64,000 bases of DNA, taken from assembly GCA_000507305.1 (NCBI GenBank), contig DF239087.1, forward strand, positions 62,001 through 126,000, read 5' to 3'. This DNA comes from Breviolum minutum Mf 1.05b.01 (lineage: Eukaryota > Sar > Dinophyceae > Suessiales > Symbiodiniaceae). Positions 36,779 to 49,892 of this stretch are shown one piece after another. The notes beneath the pieces were generated by a model. That model saw only the letters and a program-made list of their open reading frames with translations, searched no databases and was not told the DNA's origin. The translations under genes and the position numbers were made by a program. The stretch's first letter is position 1; the number at the start of each line of letters is the position of its first letter.

Positions 36779-38362
36779 TTTGCATGAACTTTGGGATCTA
36801 AAGGACGCCTCGACTTGTTTGATACCTGGAATTCTACTTCAGATTGGGATTACTGCATTCCTTCCACCAAAAAAAGGTTGAGGATTTCACTCTTCACTAC
36901 TCTTCCTCCCAAAATCATGGAAGATATGGAAGTGGAAAATGGGTCCCTGGAAGATGAATTTAGATTCCAAAGGGTCATTTTCCACTTCCAGGAGTGTTGG
37001 GAAAAGAGTTTCATTTAATACAAGCCACCGAAAAAGCCGGGGGTAAAGCTGCCGTATTGGATCCCAGCATTTTCACCAAGTACTTTGTGTGAGGGAAAAC
37101 TGCCTTTCCCAGGAGGGTACCACTTAGCAGGCACTTCTCACAGGAATGAAAAAAAAAACTCCGCAGCCCAGCCCCATGACCAACCCTCTGTCCCAGTGAA
37201 TGACCTGCAGAACGTCTTGTTGTCCCGCCAGGCATCCACATTGGGATCCTAGGGGAAAGATGGGGAAGATTTTTGGATAAAAAATTGAGGTGAATCAGAA
37301 TCCCAAGCAATTCGTGCATGGAATATGTAGATACCAACTTTATATCAAAAATATTAACAAAATATAGGTATATATAGTAACGATCACAAACATCATCGCT
37401 TTTTGGTAAAGAAAAAATATGTCTTCCTGCACTTATAGAAGCAAGTGTTCTATATACAATGATGATCCGGAAACAACTGCATGACTGGAACATCAAAAGC
37501 AAGCCAACCTATCAGGTGATTTCCCTTCTAATTCCCCCAGGACCCAGGACCTTGCCGCAATGTGATGCCGGCACTCGTTTGGATTCGAAAAAAATGTACA
37601 TGAAAGGATGTGAGAAAAAAATGTACATGAAAGGACAAACAACTTGATGTGTACTTGTGTGTTATATAATATGAAAATATATATATATATTATATATACA
37701 TATTTGTTCTTGGTATATATATTGGGATTTGATCAGCAACGTTACCATCCAAGACAACACCTCCGGGAACCAAAGTCCAATAACTTTTGTACAGATTATG
37801 CAGTTCACAAACTCACGAAGCAGAAACGCCTAGCTCCAATACATGGTTGACATTAATTCAAACACACGCACTATTTACAAGCAATCTATATCTAGAGACG
37901 AACAATCTCTTAAAACAGATCTATAATTGTTTACTACCCTTGGAATTTTGGGGGTTCTAAGTTCTAAGCCAAAGCTATTTTTGCATGTTCTAAGCCTGTC
38001 TGTTCGTATGTTCTAAGTTTAATGCAACCTTGCCTTTTCTTCCACAATATATGTGCTGATGGAAGATATCCAGCTATATAAGCAGTAGACATGTGAAACC
38101 CTTGAGAAACATAGAAGATTCTCCATATGAACTGGTGCAGGATCTCTTTCATCCAAAGTCGTAAAAAATATAATTCATAATGTCACTGGGGGGATGATAA
38201 ACTTGCAATTCCAATTTTGATACTTGGTGTCAAGTGTATACAGTAACTTATCTCATCTGATAAGAATCGGTGATAGTCAACCTACCCCCAAGAGGTAGTG
38301 CAAGGCCCTAACTTCAAATCTCATGTGATAGATAGAACAGTCAAAACATAGTGCAGTACATA

Positions 38363-38447
38363 CTAGTTGATGGATTCAACCCAGTTGAAAAATATGACTC
38401 AATTTGGATCATTCCCCCAAGTAGGGGTGAAAATAAACAATATTTGC
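38363..38447. repeat. Family A element lacking its right end
   Basis: CTAGTTGATGGATTCAACCC, AATTTGGATCATTCCCCCAAG and GGGGTGAAAATAAACAATATTTG are present. The closing CCACCACCTAG is absent. Confidence 0.65.
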
Positions 38448-38773
38448 ATTCTCATTCAGGAGCAGATCAAAATATCATACTGAACAACTGTCCAAGATGT
38501 CCAAGAGTACGGACTTTCCCATTGATTAAATTAGGATCAAGGGTGATCACCCAAGGATTCAAATGGTCCACCCATTTGATCCCAACTTCAAAAGAAGACA
38601 TCATTAGTAAGTAAGGGTATGTGTTTCCCTGCAAAAGAATCTAACTATCAATGTGTGAATTCATTTAGGTGAAGGGCTGGATCAGGTTGGATCGGTTTGA
38701 AATATGGTGGCCAATGTCATGTGCCCTCAAAAATGCACATCCAAGAGAGACAATTGGCAAACAACTTGGGGGA

Positions 38774-38774
<1 letters not shown>

Positions 38775-38850
<76 letters not shown>
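38775..38850. repeat. CAA microsatellite, about 25 uninterrupted units
   Basis: A pure AAC/CAA run of 76 bp. It creates long Gln or Cys/Leu frames on the two strands that are not genes. Confidence 0.97.
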
Positions 38851-39402
38851 TGTTCTGACGTTTAACTGTGAGGCACAATACACCCCGTGAGGTTGTTCCA
38901 CCGAAGATGTGTCTCCTTTTTACTCTGAACTCACCGGTCGTCCCTTTTGAAAAAATAAACGACAACGACAACAAGGCCACAAACGTCCACAAACGAAACA
39001 TAGATAGACGACTTTGACACCGACACTCACACAGTTCACTGTGACCCCCGGGCGAAGAATTCATTAAGGTCCCAACCTTATAAAGAACATGTCGATGGAT
39101 GAACGGTGCAAATCAAATCTGCGTTGAAAGGTTCTTAAGACACTTCTGGCATGAATCTTGACTCTCATATCTGTTTTTCTTCACACTTTTTGTTGCATAA
39201 GTTTCCAAACCTGAAATTTTTTGCACTTCGAAAAAACGTAATTAAATCGCGAAAAACGACGAGACCCTCCAAACAATTGGTGCTTGGAATTTGTGCTCAT
39301 TGTGTCCAGGATCCCAGCCACAAGTGACTGGATTTACACCCCAAGTTTTACGAAAAACCAAGGTCGACCCTGAAACAAAAAGCCGTTGTTTTCAAGTGCT
39401 TT

Positions 39403-39504
39403 CTGGTTGGTAGTTGAGCCAACCCATCTGAAAAAATAGTAGTCAAAATGGGAATCTTTCCCAAATAGGGGTGAACATAAAAAATGATTGAAACCACCAC
39501 CTAG
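39403..39504. repeat. Family A foldback element, copy 13
   Basis: CTGGTTGGTAGTTGAGCCAACCC opens and GATTGAAACCACCACCTAG closes. It stands directly left of the H-type direct repeat at 39526. Confidence 0.75.
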
Positions 39505-39525
39505 GCTTGTTTTTTTTCTCCTATT

Positions 39526-39640
39526 GAAAGTGGTGATTTTTTAGGTTCCATGTTAGTTTTGCGGGAGAGTAAATCAAACTTCATGTTTCAAAAAATTCGT
39601 CACCCCCGAAGGTTTATTCAGGTTAGCCTGCTTGGCTTAG
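39526..39640. repeat. Direct repeat of 3046-3160
   Basis: CCTATTGAAAGTGGTGAT, TAGGTTCCATGTTAGTTTT, AGTAAATCAAACTTCAT and GCCTGCTTGGCT appear in the same order at both sites. Confidence 0.8.
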
Positions 39641-39816
39641 GGTTTCGCATAAGTGCCTCCATGGTAGCGATATCTTAGATAATCAAAAAAAACAGTTGAT
39701 TCCCATCCAACCAAATAACTTGAATATAGAATGTCCAACAAAAAAAATCTCCGGATCCATGCATTTCACCACTTTTCAGACTGATGTTTAAAAAAAAATG
39801 ACGGAAACTCAAAATA

Positions 39817-39916
39817 TACCCTCCAGGAAATTTAACATATCCCACCTGGGGAAAAGGAAAATCATCTTCAAATATGCCAAAAATCAGAGGGATATGTTAA
39901 TTCCCTGGAGAGGTAC
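39817..39916. repeat. Family D foldback element, copy
   Basis: ACCCTCCAGGAAATTTAACATATCCC pairs with GGGATATGTTAATTCCCTGGAGAGGT. Confidence 0.8.
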
Positions 39917-40360
39917 GTAAAAACCGCATCTTGGCTTCCTCTGTTTTTCGTTGGAAATCTCGCCTTCCAAAGCAGATCCCGATGGTTTTTCACTACGAGG
40001 AGGGTACCAAACCCTTGGTAAGTGCAGGATTTATTCAGTAGGAAATCATCCTGGGGTTTTGGAGAATCTAGTGACCCTGTCAAAAGCCCAAAAATTGATT
40101 AAAATTACATCATGCATGTCTCAATTTTCAGGCCGTAAAAAAACTATAATTGGTAACAAGCGTGTGTGGTGAACACATCTATCGATAACAACAAAGCTGT
40201 TATTTTAGACCTACTTTGAACGGTGAATTTGCAAAGTACAAATGCTACAGGTCATACTTCTCTACAAGCTGCTCCAATGTCGAAAACTTCTCACACTTGC
40301 GGATGTCCCTGCAACAGAACCTAGGATCAATATACAAATGATTTATATCACTGGATTGAC

Positions 40361-40461
40361 TGGTTGGTGGTTTCAACCCACTTGAAAAATATGAGTCCAA
40401 ATGGGAATCTTCTCCAATTTTAGGGGTGAAAATAAAACATATTTTAGAAACCACCACCCAG
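40361..40461. repeat. Family A foldback element, copy 14
   Basis: TGGTTGGTGGTTTCAACCC opens and AGAAACCACCACCCAG closes. Confidence 0.8.
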
Positions 40462-40658
40462 TATTATTATAGTCCATATAAGAAACCTCCAAGTATAGTC
40501 CCCTACATAACCCAAACCAACCATAAATGCTGTATTACGCACGTGGCTTCATGATCACCTTTTTTCCGATACCCTCAGGGATTCCCTACGAGCAATCGGC
40601 ACCTGAGGCCCAACACTCAACACGAGCATTCTGAGAAGTAGCCAGTTGAGGTTTTTTC

Positions 40659-40771
40659 ATATGGGTGTTTCCAAAAAATAATGGAAAACCCCCAAAATGG
40701 ATGGCTTAAAATGGAAAACCCCATTAAAATGGATGATTTGGGGGTACCACTATTTTCGGAAACAACCATAT
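40659..40771. repeat. Family B foldback element, copy 5
   Basis: CATATGGGTGTTTCCAAAAAATA pairs with TATTTTCGGAAACAACCATATG. The inner CCCAAAATGGATGGCTTAAAA matches copy 1. Confidence 0.85.
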
Positions 40772-43322
40772 GGAAGAACTTCACCTGGATTTTTGTACTA
40801 CTGTAACTTATCTATACCCAGGTTTCGTCCAAGCCGACCAAACGGCTTGCAGATTTGGTAGGATCGGGAATCCTTTAATTCCATAGATCATCCGATGAGA
40901 CCAGCCACTTTGTTTGGTCTTGGACTCCCAGGGTATAGAAACCAATGATTTTTTGGTTAATCCACAAGAAATTCATCGTTTAAACAATCAAAACAATTAC
41001 AATGTTGGAAAAATAAATCCTCCAATAGAAGCACACAGCTTCAGATTCATCGACCATATGGCGAGATACCGCTAGTGGGGTCGCATTACAGATTGGTTTG
41101 ATAATCCAGGATAGAAGGGACAGTAAGCCGGATAGAACTCTTGCAAAGTCTCTTGGTACCATGGGATTTTGATGCAAATCTTGAATAACCTCCATGAAAA
41201 AAGTTTCCTGCGAATATGGAGCAACAACTAACCAGGCAGTTTCCGGATTTGGGGGGCCCGCACTGGTACGGTTGACTAGTGGTTTGACCCTTTCATTGCA
41301 CCAGTGATGGATGAAGCCTAAAAATTGAGATCAAGTATACAGTACACTAGAATCAACTATTTTTGTTGGGGCAAAAAACCTAGGCATCAAGAGTATCATG
41401 TCACATGGAAGTGATTCCAAACCTCCTTTTTGTGAACGGAAGATTTTTTGAAAGTCATTTCCCATCCCTTCCAAAAAAAAAAAGAACCCGATGAATGGCT
41501 ACTGGATTCCCAGTGTCTTTGGCAACCCACCATCCAACGTGGTCCGCAAAAACAAACGAAGGAAACTTTCCCCCCGTGTTTTGGCCATCAATTTGGCGAG
41601 TTTTTGGCCATCAGAAACTTCCAGGATTTCAATGGATGGATCTTACCATTTTGAGCCAACGGAAAGTTAAAACTTTCCGTTGTCTGACATGCCACTATAT
41701 TGGTTGGTTTAAAGGGACCCTTATAATGGCCTATCATAATCCCCATGTTACCTGGTGGTACAATCCCCTACACCACCGAAAACCTTTGGGGATTTTCCGG
41801 CTCCATGTTCGTTTTCAATTTCAACATTTGTCCACCCCCGACTTCCGCTCCGCGCCTCTATGGCCACATCGATGCCTAACATCTGTGCGGAAGACCAAGA
41901 TTCCACCTGCAATGATAGGCATTATTAAGTATCCCATAAGCAAGCCATGTATGGCTTGGACATACTGTTGCAAAAAATCATGTCTAAAATGTCGTATGTT
42001 GCAACAAATCACTGGGGATATACCAGAAATTTCGCAAAATGGTCAGGTAGTTAGGATCACAAGTTGTTTAAATTAGTTATGTTCACACACCTCTAGATAT
42101 GCGGCCAAAATAGCTGCACCCATGTGATTCGGATCATGAACTGGCAGCCCCGATGCTCGATTTTTCGCCGGTTTCGCTTGTGGAAAATGGCCTTTGGCCA
42201 TTTGCAACACACAGCTGTTGCTTCATGGTTCGTGGGTTCATGGTCCCGGTGAGTCAACTTTACCTTGGAGTCATGATGATGTACTAGATGTATATATACT
42301 ATATCATACATGTGCATCAAAAAATATAGGATACCTATGGATACCTCATGTATCATATAATATCCTAGTAAACCTATCCGGTCCCCATGTCTGACTTTGA
42401 GTCAGCGTTTGGCCACATTTGTCAAATCTTACTTGATCTAAAGGAACTAACAGTCTGAGGGATTGAATTTTCTCGCCATGTTGGACTATCTTAGATGGAT
42501 TCTCCTTTGGTCTGGAATGACATCCTTGCTTTGACAAAGTCCACTGGCCTCCTCAAAAGATAGTTAAGTAAGGGAATCCTACCCAAAAAAGGCCAAAAAA
42601 ATTCACCTTTTGCAAACATCGACCGCCATGGGTCATCCTTTGAGCAATTGCAGGGGGATGGCCCACTAACAAAGGGAAAAGGCCGAAAAATTCACTTTAA
42701 GGATTTATAACAAATTGCCAATAATGTTTGTACTGGCTGGACATGTTCCAACCTGAGGTTGCTCAAGGCAAGCCTTACACCTCCCAGTAATTTCCCCAAT
42801 TTCCACAAGTCCGTCTAAGGTCGTCTATGTTTCAGTATTACGAGCCATTATCCAACTAGTGTATGCATATATATATATATACAGTATATATAATCATATA
42901 CACATCTCTTCCGGAAAATTGATTTTTGTTACCTCATGTTCCATCATTTTCCATGACTTGTTGGAGTTGCACTTGCTTTTGGTGAGCTCACCCATTAACC
43001 ACGAGCGTTCTTGACTGGTTGAGGAATGGACTTGGGAGTGTTACCCTCAAGTTCCAATGGTTTTTGTTGGGTGCTGGTAAGTTCGGGTTCCCTGAACCCT
43101 GTTTCAAGAGATTGGATCATCTCTTAGCAACTCTTTTTTATAACATGTGTCTGATAAAAAATAACAATGGAATCTCTGCAACCATGCTGAAAATACCTGA
43201 ACTTATGATGGTAATATTGGAATGATTCCCTGAATTCCTGGCATCCCTAAAGGTTTTTTTGAACCTACGGTCAGCATGTTCTAGTTGTCCAAGAATCACA
43301 TCAACCTTAGATCTTGAGGGGT

Positions 43323-43470
43323 TACTTGGAGGATCATCCCAGTCAGTAGGTGGTTAATGACCATGGTTAGTCAGTTCCCTAAGTAGATCCTAAGTAGGGT
43401 TGTGGGACCTCTTCCAAATGGCCGTTTCATGGCTTATAAATGGGGGCTATTGAACTCATTCCTAACTGGG
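43323..43470. repeat. Family I repeat, copy 2
   Basis: Direct repeat of 31788-31932 (TACTTGGAGGATCATCCCA through ATAAATGGGGG to CTAACTGGG). Confidence 0.75.
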
Positions 43471-44146
43471 ATAATGGTTTCAATGTTACTTCCCTAAATC
43501 ATGGATTCATGGAAACCGACACTGTAAAGAAAGCACGTCTTGGGGGGTTTCCCATGGACACAAGTTCAGTTCTGGGAGAAATAAACATTCATACAGTGTT
43601 GAAACTACAAGGGACATGAAACATCTATTTACAAATGGTTGTTTCAAGTAGATAAGTAGATGATTCCAAATCTTTACATAGGAAATGGTGGTTGTTTCGC
43701 CAAGCATCCATTAAAAACATTGGGTTGTTTAGGGTTGTTTCACCAAATATCCATGAAACACCAAGTATCTTTACATAACAAATTGTTGTTTAGGGTTCCA
43801 GGTCCTTATTTCTTCCTCACTTGAATCTTTTGCTCCACTTCCTTGACTTCGAACAAAAACCTTGGGGAATCCTGTCGCTCGTCAGTGGTACGGTATATTT
43901 TATCTGTACTCGTCATCAGATGTTGGGGTGGCACGCACTTCTCAAGCCTTCTATGACATGCGTATATCACATGTTTGCCCAGTATATTATAGTCGATGAT
44001 AAAAAGTCGAGTACTCTCCCAAGAATACCTCCCGTGTCCTTTTGACTTTGGGGATATGAAACAAGTTTGATCTCAAATTCCGCTCAAAACTTCATTCAAT
44101 CTCATGTCCTTATTGGCGATTGTGGGCGGTTCCTTTTAACACACAG

Positions 44147-44175
44147 TGAGTGTGTGTGTGTGTGTGTGCGTGTGT
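44147..44175. repeat. GT microsatellite
   Basis: A GTGTGTGTGT run with one CG interruption. Confidence 0.9.
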
Positions 44176-44490
44176 CAAAACATGCTATTTTTGAAAGTCT
44201 CTATAATGCTTTGCACGCATTTTCCACACTTTCCACCAAAAAAAACTCACCCATGCACAACATGTCTGTCATGTTGCATGAGGTTGATTCCTCTTCCAGT
44301 CACTAAAAATCGGAGCTGAGGAAGATCAAACGTCAGGTCGCCATGGGAAGAAGCTCCTCTTGGCAAATTCACAAGGAGCTCCCTGAAAAATCTGGAGCTT
44401 TTTTCATCACCAAGTCGTTCCCTTTCTTGAAAGGTTGTTTCATCAACGCTTCCAGCAAGTAATCTGTTAGAAACCTGGAGCTTCTTTTGA

Positions 44491-44648
44491 GCTTTAATCA
44501 AAAAGTGTCTCTCCTGTCAGGTGCTGCCTGTTTGGATGCTTCGTAAGCTTTATCAAAAGTGTCTATCCTGTCAGGTGCTGCCTGTTTGGATGCTTCGTAA
44601 GCTTTAATCAAAAGTGTCTATCCTGTCAGGTGCTGCCTGTTTGGATGA
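44491..44648. repeat. Three-copy tandem repeat, unit about 55 bp
   Basis: Units begin at 44491, 44547 and 44601. Each contains GCTTTAATCAAAAGTGTCT, ATCCTGTCAGGTGCTGCC and TGTTTGGATG with almost no difference, so the duplication is recent or homogenised. Confidence 0.9.
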
Positions 44649-45016
44649 AATGAATGTTAAAAAAAAAGACATCTCCAAAGTCAGTATGACGACGTGAGAG
44701 TTTTTTCATCACATCCCCAGATTGAGAAATGACAATGAACTCAACTCTAGTGACTCTAGTGGCCACTAAGGTTGATTCCTACAAAAATCGCACCGTTTTC
44801 CAAACCGGCAGTTGTTGTTTTTTCTAAGTTGGTATATATGTCCCCAAAATGGATACCGAGAACATGTGTATAAAATTGTATAAACCGTTTATGTACCATA
44901 ACAAAAATATAAAATAGCTATTTTAAGAAAAAAAACTCATCACTAGCAAACACCAGCATTGTGTTGCTCCAATGTTGGCGACCCCTTTGACTTGATCTAG
45001 TTCAAAGTACAGTAAT

Positions 45017-45180
45017 GGCTAGTCAACCTACCCCCACCTAACGTACCTCCCCCCCCCCAGAAAGAGGATGAAATAAGGCCTTCTGATCAGGGCTTAACCA
45101 TTGGTTTCCCTTGATAAGGCCTTATTTAAAGCCTTGTTGCTGAGGGGGGGTACGTTTGGGGGGTGGGTAGGTTGGCCAGC
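45017..45180. repeat. Family E foldback element, copy 2
   Basis: GGCTAGTCAACCTACCCCCACC pairs with GGGTGGGTAGGTTGGCCAGCC. The inner AATAAGGCCTTCTGATCAGGG has its own complement. Confidence 0.8.
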
Positions 45181-45676
45181 CATGATACACCCTTGTGGTG
45201 TGCTCTTCCCCTCACTCTGGAGGGAATCAAAGCGGGGCTCCAAAAAGATTTGAAAACCAACCCGCAACCTGCAACATACATCCGGGATAATGGAGATAGT
45301 CAAAGTGGCGCAAAACCCAGGATGAAATGATACACCTTCCAAATAAGCTCATGTGAGAGAATGCCCTTGGAAAGAAAAAAATGAATGGAAAGTTTGTAAC
45401 ATGACGTAACATATTGGAAATGAGCCAGCACTAGATTTTTTCCACCTTGTTCGAGAAAATAAACTTCTAGACTCAAAAGAAGCTGCAAACCGCCCCCTTT
45501 TTTAAATGTCTACTGAGGCGCTAGCGGGATCAGATTTCCTCCCTATCAAGATGACAAGGGTTCCACAAATTCTTGGACCCCCAGTTTGCCAAGAAAAAAC
45601 ACTAATTCATATTTGTGGTTTCCCTAGTGTAGGACTTTAAATTGCACACTGAAGTTGAATGTGTTTTTTTGGTGAT

Positions 45677-45773
45677 ACTGTTGGAAGAACTCCTGCACCA
45701 CCTGGGATGTATAAAACCTTGTAAATAATGGGACCTATCAACTGGTGTGCAGGATGTCTGAACCATCAACAGT
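45677..45773. repeat. Family G element, compact copy
   Basis: ACTGTTGGAAGAACTCCTGCACC pairs with GGATGTCTGAACCATCAACAGT around GGGATGTATAAAACCTTG. Confidence 0.7.
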
Positions 45774-46660
45774 AATTCTTGCAGGGTGAAAAGAAAAAAC
45801 ACCATATCCCAGGTGGGGCAACAAAGGTTTTTTTTCTCAACACTTCCTCGCCAAGTTGCCTCTCCGTTGCGGTTTTTAGAGATGTTTCTTGTTGACCCGA
45901 TACCTGGTGACACCACGTGTGAACTAAGGGAGGATGCATGTGACTTGGGACGAGCGATTCTTTTTGTAGATCTCTATCTTTTGAGGGAAGAAATCCATTT
46001 CCAAAAAAACGTTTCTGGCTGATAAATTTGTATCTGTTGCATATGCAAATACATCATCATAATGATTAATTGTAATCATCATATACAACATATATAAATG
46101 AAATATAATTATATATACAATGTGTAAGTGTTTTCAATTTGATCATATTTCACAACCCCGGATGCAAACTTTGAAATAACCAACAAAATAAAAATGTCTC
46201 CGGAACGATCGGCCTTGGAGTGAAATTCTGTGGTAAATTGAGCGATGATTGGATCGACTTGTTGGAAAATTCATCGACCTTCACGTATGTCATTTTGGGG
46301 TGAAGGAATTCCTATCATTGACGTTTTCCAGGGGCGCGGGTGGGAGGATCTGGGTGCATTCATGTGTTTGAAGTAGAGCAAGTAAAGATTGGGATACCAG
46401 TTGTGCGTAGTTATGCCACATACCCCACAGCCAAAACATCAGAAGCCACCCTAGTGGTTGCATCCTGAGATTTCTAAGATCCCCCTCTCATCAAATACAT
46501 ATTCGAGGATATTGATTGGCCATGTCACTGCAACCAACAAAAGATGTTCAGTAGATAGATGTTTCCAGATGTTCACGAGATCTTCAGGTCACCTTTTTTC
46601 ATACAGTATATATGTTCCAAGATGGAAGATGGAATCCAACTACCTCCGAAAATGAAGATT

Positions 46661-46760
46661 CTAGCTGGTGGTTTCGACCCCTTTGAAAAATATGCTCGCC
46701 AAATTGGATCATTTCCCCAAGTAGGGCTGAAAATAAAAACAATTTGAAACCACCACCCAG
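46661..46760. repeat. Family A foldback element, copy 15
   Basis: CTAGCTGGTGGTTTCGACCC opens and TTTGAAACCACCACCCAG closes. AGATT sits immediately outside both ends. Confidence 0.8.
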
Positions 46761-47290
46761 AGATTAGGTTAACTTGCATTTTTGTAAAGTGGCAGCACAT
46801 GGTCTTGAATAACCCCCCGGTTTTGGTTTAAAGACACTTCTTTTAGATGTTTAAACGCAAACCCAAAGCTCCTGCCATCAGCGGTTTCCAACACGGCAGC
46901 CCTACCCAACCAGGACAGGACACCTGCTCTTTAAGATGGCTGGCAGCGGTGACGGTGAGGAGTGTTCTCGTTGCCTGCGGGGCAAAAAAGATAGAAGGCC
47001 GATTTTAAGGCTTCACAGGGCCTCAGGGTTCAGCTCACCTCATTCTTTTCCCCATCATTTCACCATTCCACATCATTTTGAAATCAGGGCATCACGAATT
47101 TTGCACCTAGGTTTTTTCAATCTTATGTCGATTATGTTGTTTAGGTTTGTGCGTTAGATAGTTTTGATGTGTAATTATTAAGAATATATTATGAATGGTA
47201 TTAGAAAGCAAACCTTTTTAATGCCTCCATTCACCTACGTTGTTCCAATAGTTGGAGAACAACTTGTTCATGTCAAACCAGATAAGACTA

Positions 47291-47293
47291 TCG

Positions 47294-47328
<35 letters not shown>

Positions 47329-47330
47329 TT
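47291..47330. repeat. ATC microsatellite
   Basis: About 12 units of ATC. Confidence 0.9.
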
Positions 47331-47772
47331 TAAAATAGATTCAAGATGGCAAGTATTATGTAAAAGATTAATTTGAACTGCAAATAAATTACCTCTCTCT
47401 TTTATTTATCATTTCACAGTTTCCTTTTACAACATATTTATCGAACATGTTTTTCATACATCTCTTTCACCCATTCGTGGTTAGGGTCCCATATTCAGCA
47501 AAGGATAGTCTTCATCCCCCTTTACTCCTCAGTATATAATGATGTTACCAATTTCATCTGTGTAATTTTGTAATGCTCTGTCAAATACTAGTTGTTGACT
47601 AGACAGGGTAGGGTAGTTGTTGACTCGGGGGGGGTTGTTGTTGAGGGTGCAGGGCTGTTCTTGACTTGGGGCGCAAAACACGTCGATAACAACCCACTCC
47701 CACAAAAACCAACAACGGGCCCCACTCTTCAGAATTTCCGAGTGAGAAAAAACAATACAAAACGAACATTCT

Positions 47773-47815
47773 ATATATATATATATATAATATATATATA
47801 TAGTATATATGTATA
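47773..47815. repeat. TA-rich array
   Basis: A TA dinucleotide run with single interruptions. Confidence 0.9.
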
Positions 47816-48023
47816 TAATTCTATGCAATATCAAGGGTCATGCGGCATGAGATGGAAAAAATACATATAAAAAACAATGCTATCCAACCACTCCTTTGGG
47901 TAAAAAAACGGTACTGATCTACCTTCCCCCGGGGCACCTGGTAGCAATCTCAATGTATCGTAGGACCTCCGGTACACGAAAGTCTCGTGCCTGAAGCCGG
48001 GGTGATTTTCGAATCATTCTTTT

Positions 48024-48130
48024 ATAGTTGGTGGGTTCAATCTCTCCACCCATTTGAAAAATATTAGCGCAAGTCAAATTGGATCATTTTCCAATCGGAT
48101 CCGGGGTGACATTTTCATAAAATCTATAGT
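48024..48130. repeat. Family A element, diverged copy
   Basis: ATAGTTGGTGGGTTCAATC, ACCCATTTGAAAAATATTAG, CAAATTGGATCATTTTCC and GGGGTGA are present. The right end is degraded. Confidence 0.6.
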
Positions 48131-48582
48131 CACGGACGGGTAACAAAAAGCAGAAATCCTCCAGTGCCAGCTATCTGAAGCAGATTTCTGGGGGTTTCTG
48201 GGTGTTTTCTAAGCAGATGGTTTTTCTGCTGATTATATGCCGCCCCGACTACCTTAAGGTCAAAATAGATGGCACAAATACCAAAAGGTAGGTTAGTAAA
48301 GGGTCCTTATAAACCAATATGTAGGGACTGTGCCATCTACTTTTCCATGACACTTCCATTACTGTATATTATTGAAAATGTTTAAACAAATCCTGACTTT
48401 AATTCATTTACACTACTCACATCAAAGTCCATTGCTTTAAAACAAGGGTCTTCAATTCAGAGTTTTACAAAAAGAGCTCTTGCCCGTGTGTCCAAATGGA
48501 AGATGCCCAATGGAATCCATTCCACTAATTCAACGTGTTGAAACTTCGATGTCGTTCGTTTTCCGGCAACAAAAAACAATGA

Positions 48583-48687
48583 TTTTCAACTAGTTGGTGG
48601 TTTCAACCCATTTGAAAAATATTAGTCAAAATGGGAAACCTTCCCCAATTTTCGGGGTGAAACCACCACCACCACCCAGTTTTCAAC
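48583..48687. mobile_element. Family A foldback element with 8-bp target duplication
   Basis: The element spans 48591-48679 (TAGTTGGTGGTTTCAACCC to ACCACCACCACCCAG). It is flanked on each side by an identical TTTTCAAC (48583-48590 and 48680-48687). An 8-bp duplication with short inverted ends is typical of hAT-type non-autonomous elements. No transposase is in view, so the superfamily is inferred. Confidence 0.8.
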
Positions 48688-48840
48688 TTCGGGCGCTTTC
48701 CGCGGAAGCCTTCGGATTTGAGCTGTATTTGAAGCCACTGAGAAGTGGCATTAATCCTGTCCAGTCGTCGATCCAAGATCCCACCTGGGAGATGTTGAAA
48801 GTGAATATCCAAGGCGCCGTTTGAATGAACGGGATTTATG

Positions 48841-48877
48841 ATTGAGGATGATGAGGATGATGATGATGAGGATGATG

Positions 48878-48939
<62 letters not shown>
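48841..48939. repeat. GAT microsatellite
   Basis: About 30 GAT units with GAG interruptions in the first third. Confidence 0.95.
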
Positions 48940-49060
48940 GGGTCGTTTTTTGTCTATCCATGAAAAACTAGGAAAATGCAAACGTATGCAAACTATACTG
49001 ACCGAACCAAAAATTATCGCACGAGTATATGTGAGGGAGCTAGGTACAATGTCCGTGACC

Positions 49061-49151
49061 CATAGCATCCATGTATGGTATATTTACCTACATCTACCAT
49101 AAAAACCAACCGTTCATGCAGGGAAATATACCAGTCCCATGGATGCTATGG
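49061..49151. repeat. Family F foldback element, copy
   Basis: CATAGCATCCATGTATGG and TATATTTACC pair with GGAAATATACCAGTCCCATGGATGCTATG. Confidence 0.8.
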
Positions 49152-49356
49152 TAGTGCTGCTTGTCGTTATTCCTTGGTGAATTTTTCAGCACTTGTGACC
49201 CTGACCGTTGGAGGTGTTCAGTTGGACCACTCGCCACAAACGTTGCAAAAGCATGACAATTTGTGACGAAGTTACGCCTCTCAGGATTTTTTTAACCGTG
49301 GAAAGTGAAGCTTAACTTTGAAAGATGGGTGTTGCGAGTAAAAAATGGTGAGCCAT

Positions 49357-49384
49357 GATCCTAGTGGTGACGATTGCATCCTGG
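49357..49384. repeat. Motif shared with 29411-29450
   Basis: GTGGTGACGATTGCATCCTGG is also present at 29416-29436. The minus strand reads QDAIVTTRI at both places. Confidence 0.5.
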
Positions 49385-49892
49385 GTAGGGGGAGCATCAC
49401 AAGTGCTTATTGCTATATAAGTATCATTCAATATATTTCAATATCTACATTTCCAACAGCATGGCCCTGTTGCCACGAGGCCCTTCCCATGAGTACAACA
49501 ACCTCCAAGTTTCCTGAAGAAAGGTCATTTGGGAAGGATGAAACCGTACAAAAACCCACTAAGGATGGCTAATGTAGGCTCAGTTTGTTGCAATTGTTGC
49601 CAGTATTTTCACCTTTCCCGTTTTCAAATTCTGCGAGCAGCATCACACCTGGTGACAAATGGGTGAAAAACAGCTTGGTCAATAGTACTTACACTTCTTC
49701 CCGCGTGATGAATAGCAGGATATCTTAATCCCATTTCAAACAAACGGTTGTCCTCTTAGTTGATTCAAGCTTGCATTTCCAGGGTTTTTTGCTTCGAAAA
49801 GCCATCAACCGCGGATCAACTATCAATCTCGGATCGATGCCCTTCATCAGATATCAAATTGTGTTGGAGTTAGCAAGAAGTAATCCCATCTT

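Larger units (their letters stand above)
26161..38774. other. Host non-coding DNA, block 3
   Basis: No recognisable gene. It carries family A, C, D, E, G, H and I repeats, a TA-rich array (34385-34495), and a stretch around 29410-29560 that shares a short coding-like motif with 49357-49490. Reverse-strand frames of 112-144 codons (29286-29624, 31014-31448) show no domain I know. Confidence 0.55.

Noticed and set aside
38665..39064. Poly-Gln, poly-Cys and poly-Leu frames
   Set aside because: They are translations of the CAA microsatellite on both strands.
41495..42076. 193-codon open frame on the plus strand
   Set aside because: It crosses repeat-like sequence (self-complementary AACGGAAAGTT region) and encodes nothing recognisable.
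48842..49102. Poly-Met / poly-Ile frames
   Set aside because: They are translations of the GAT microsatellite.
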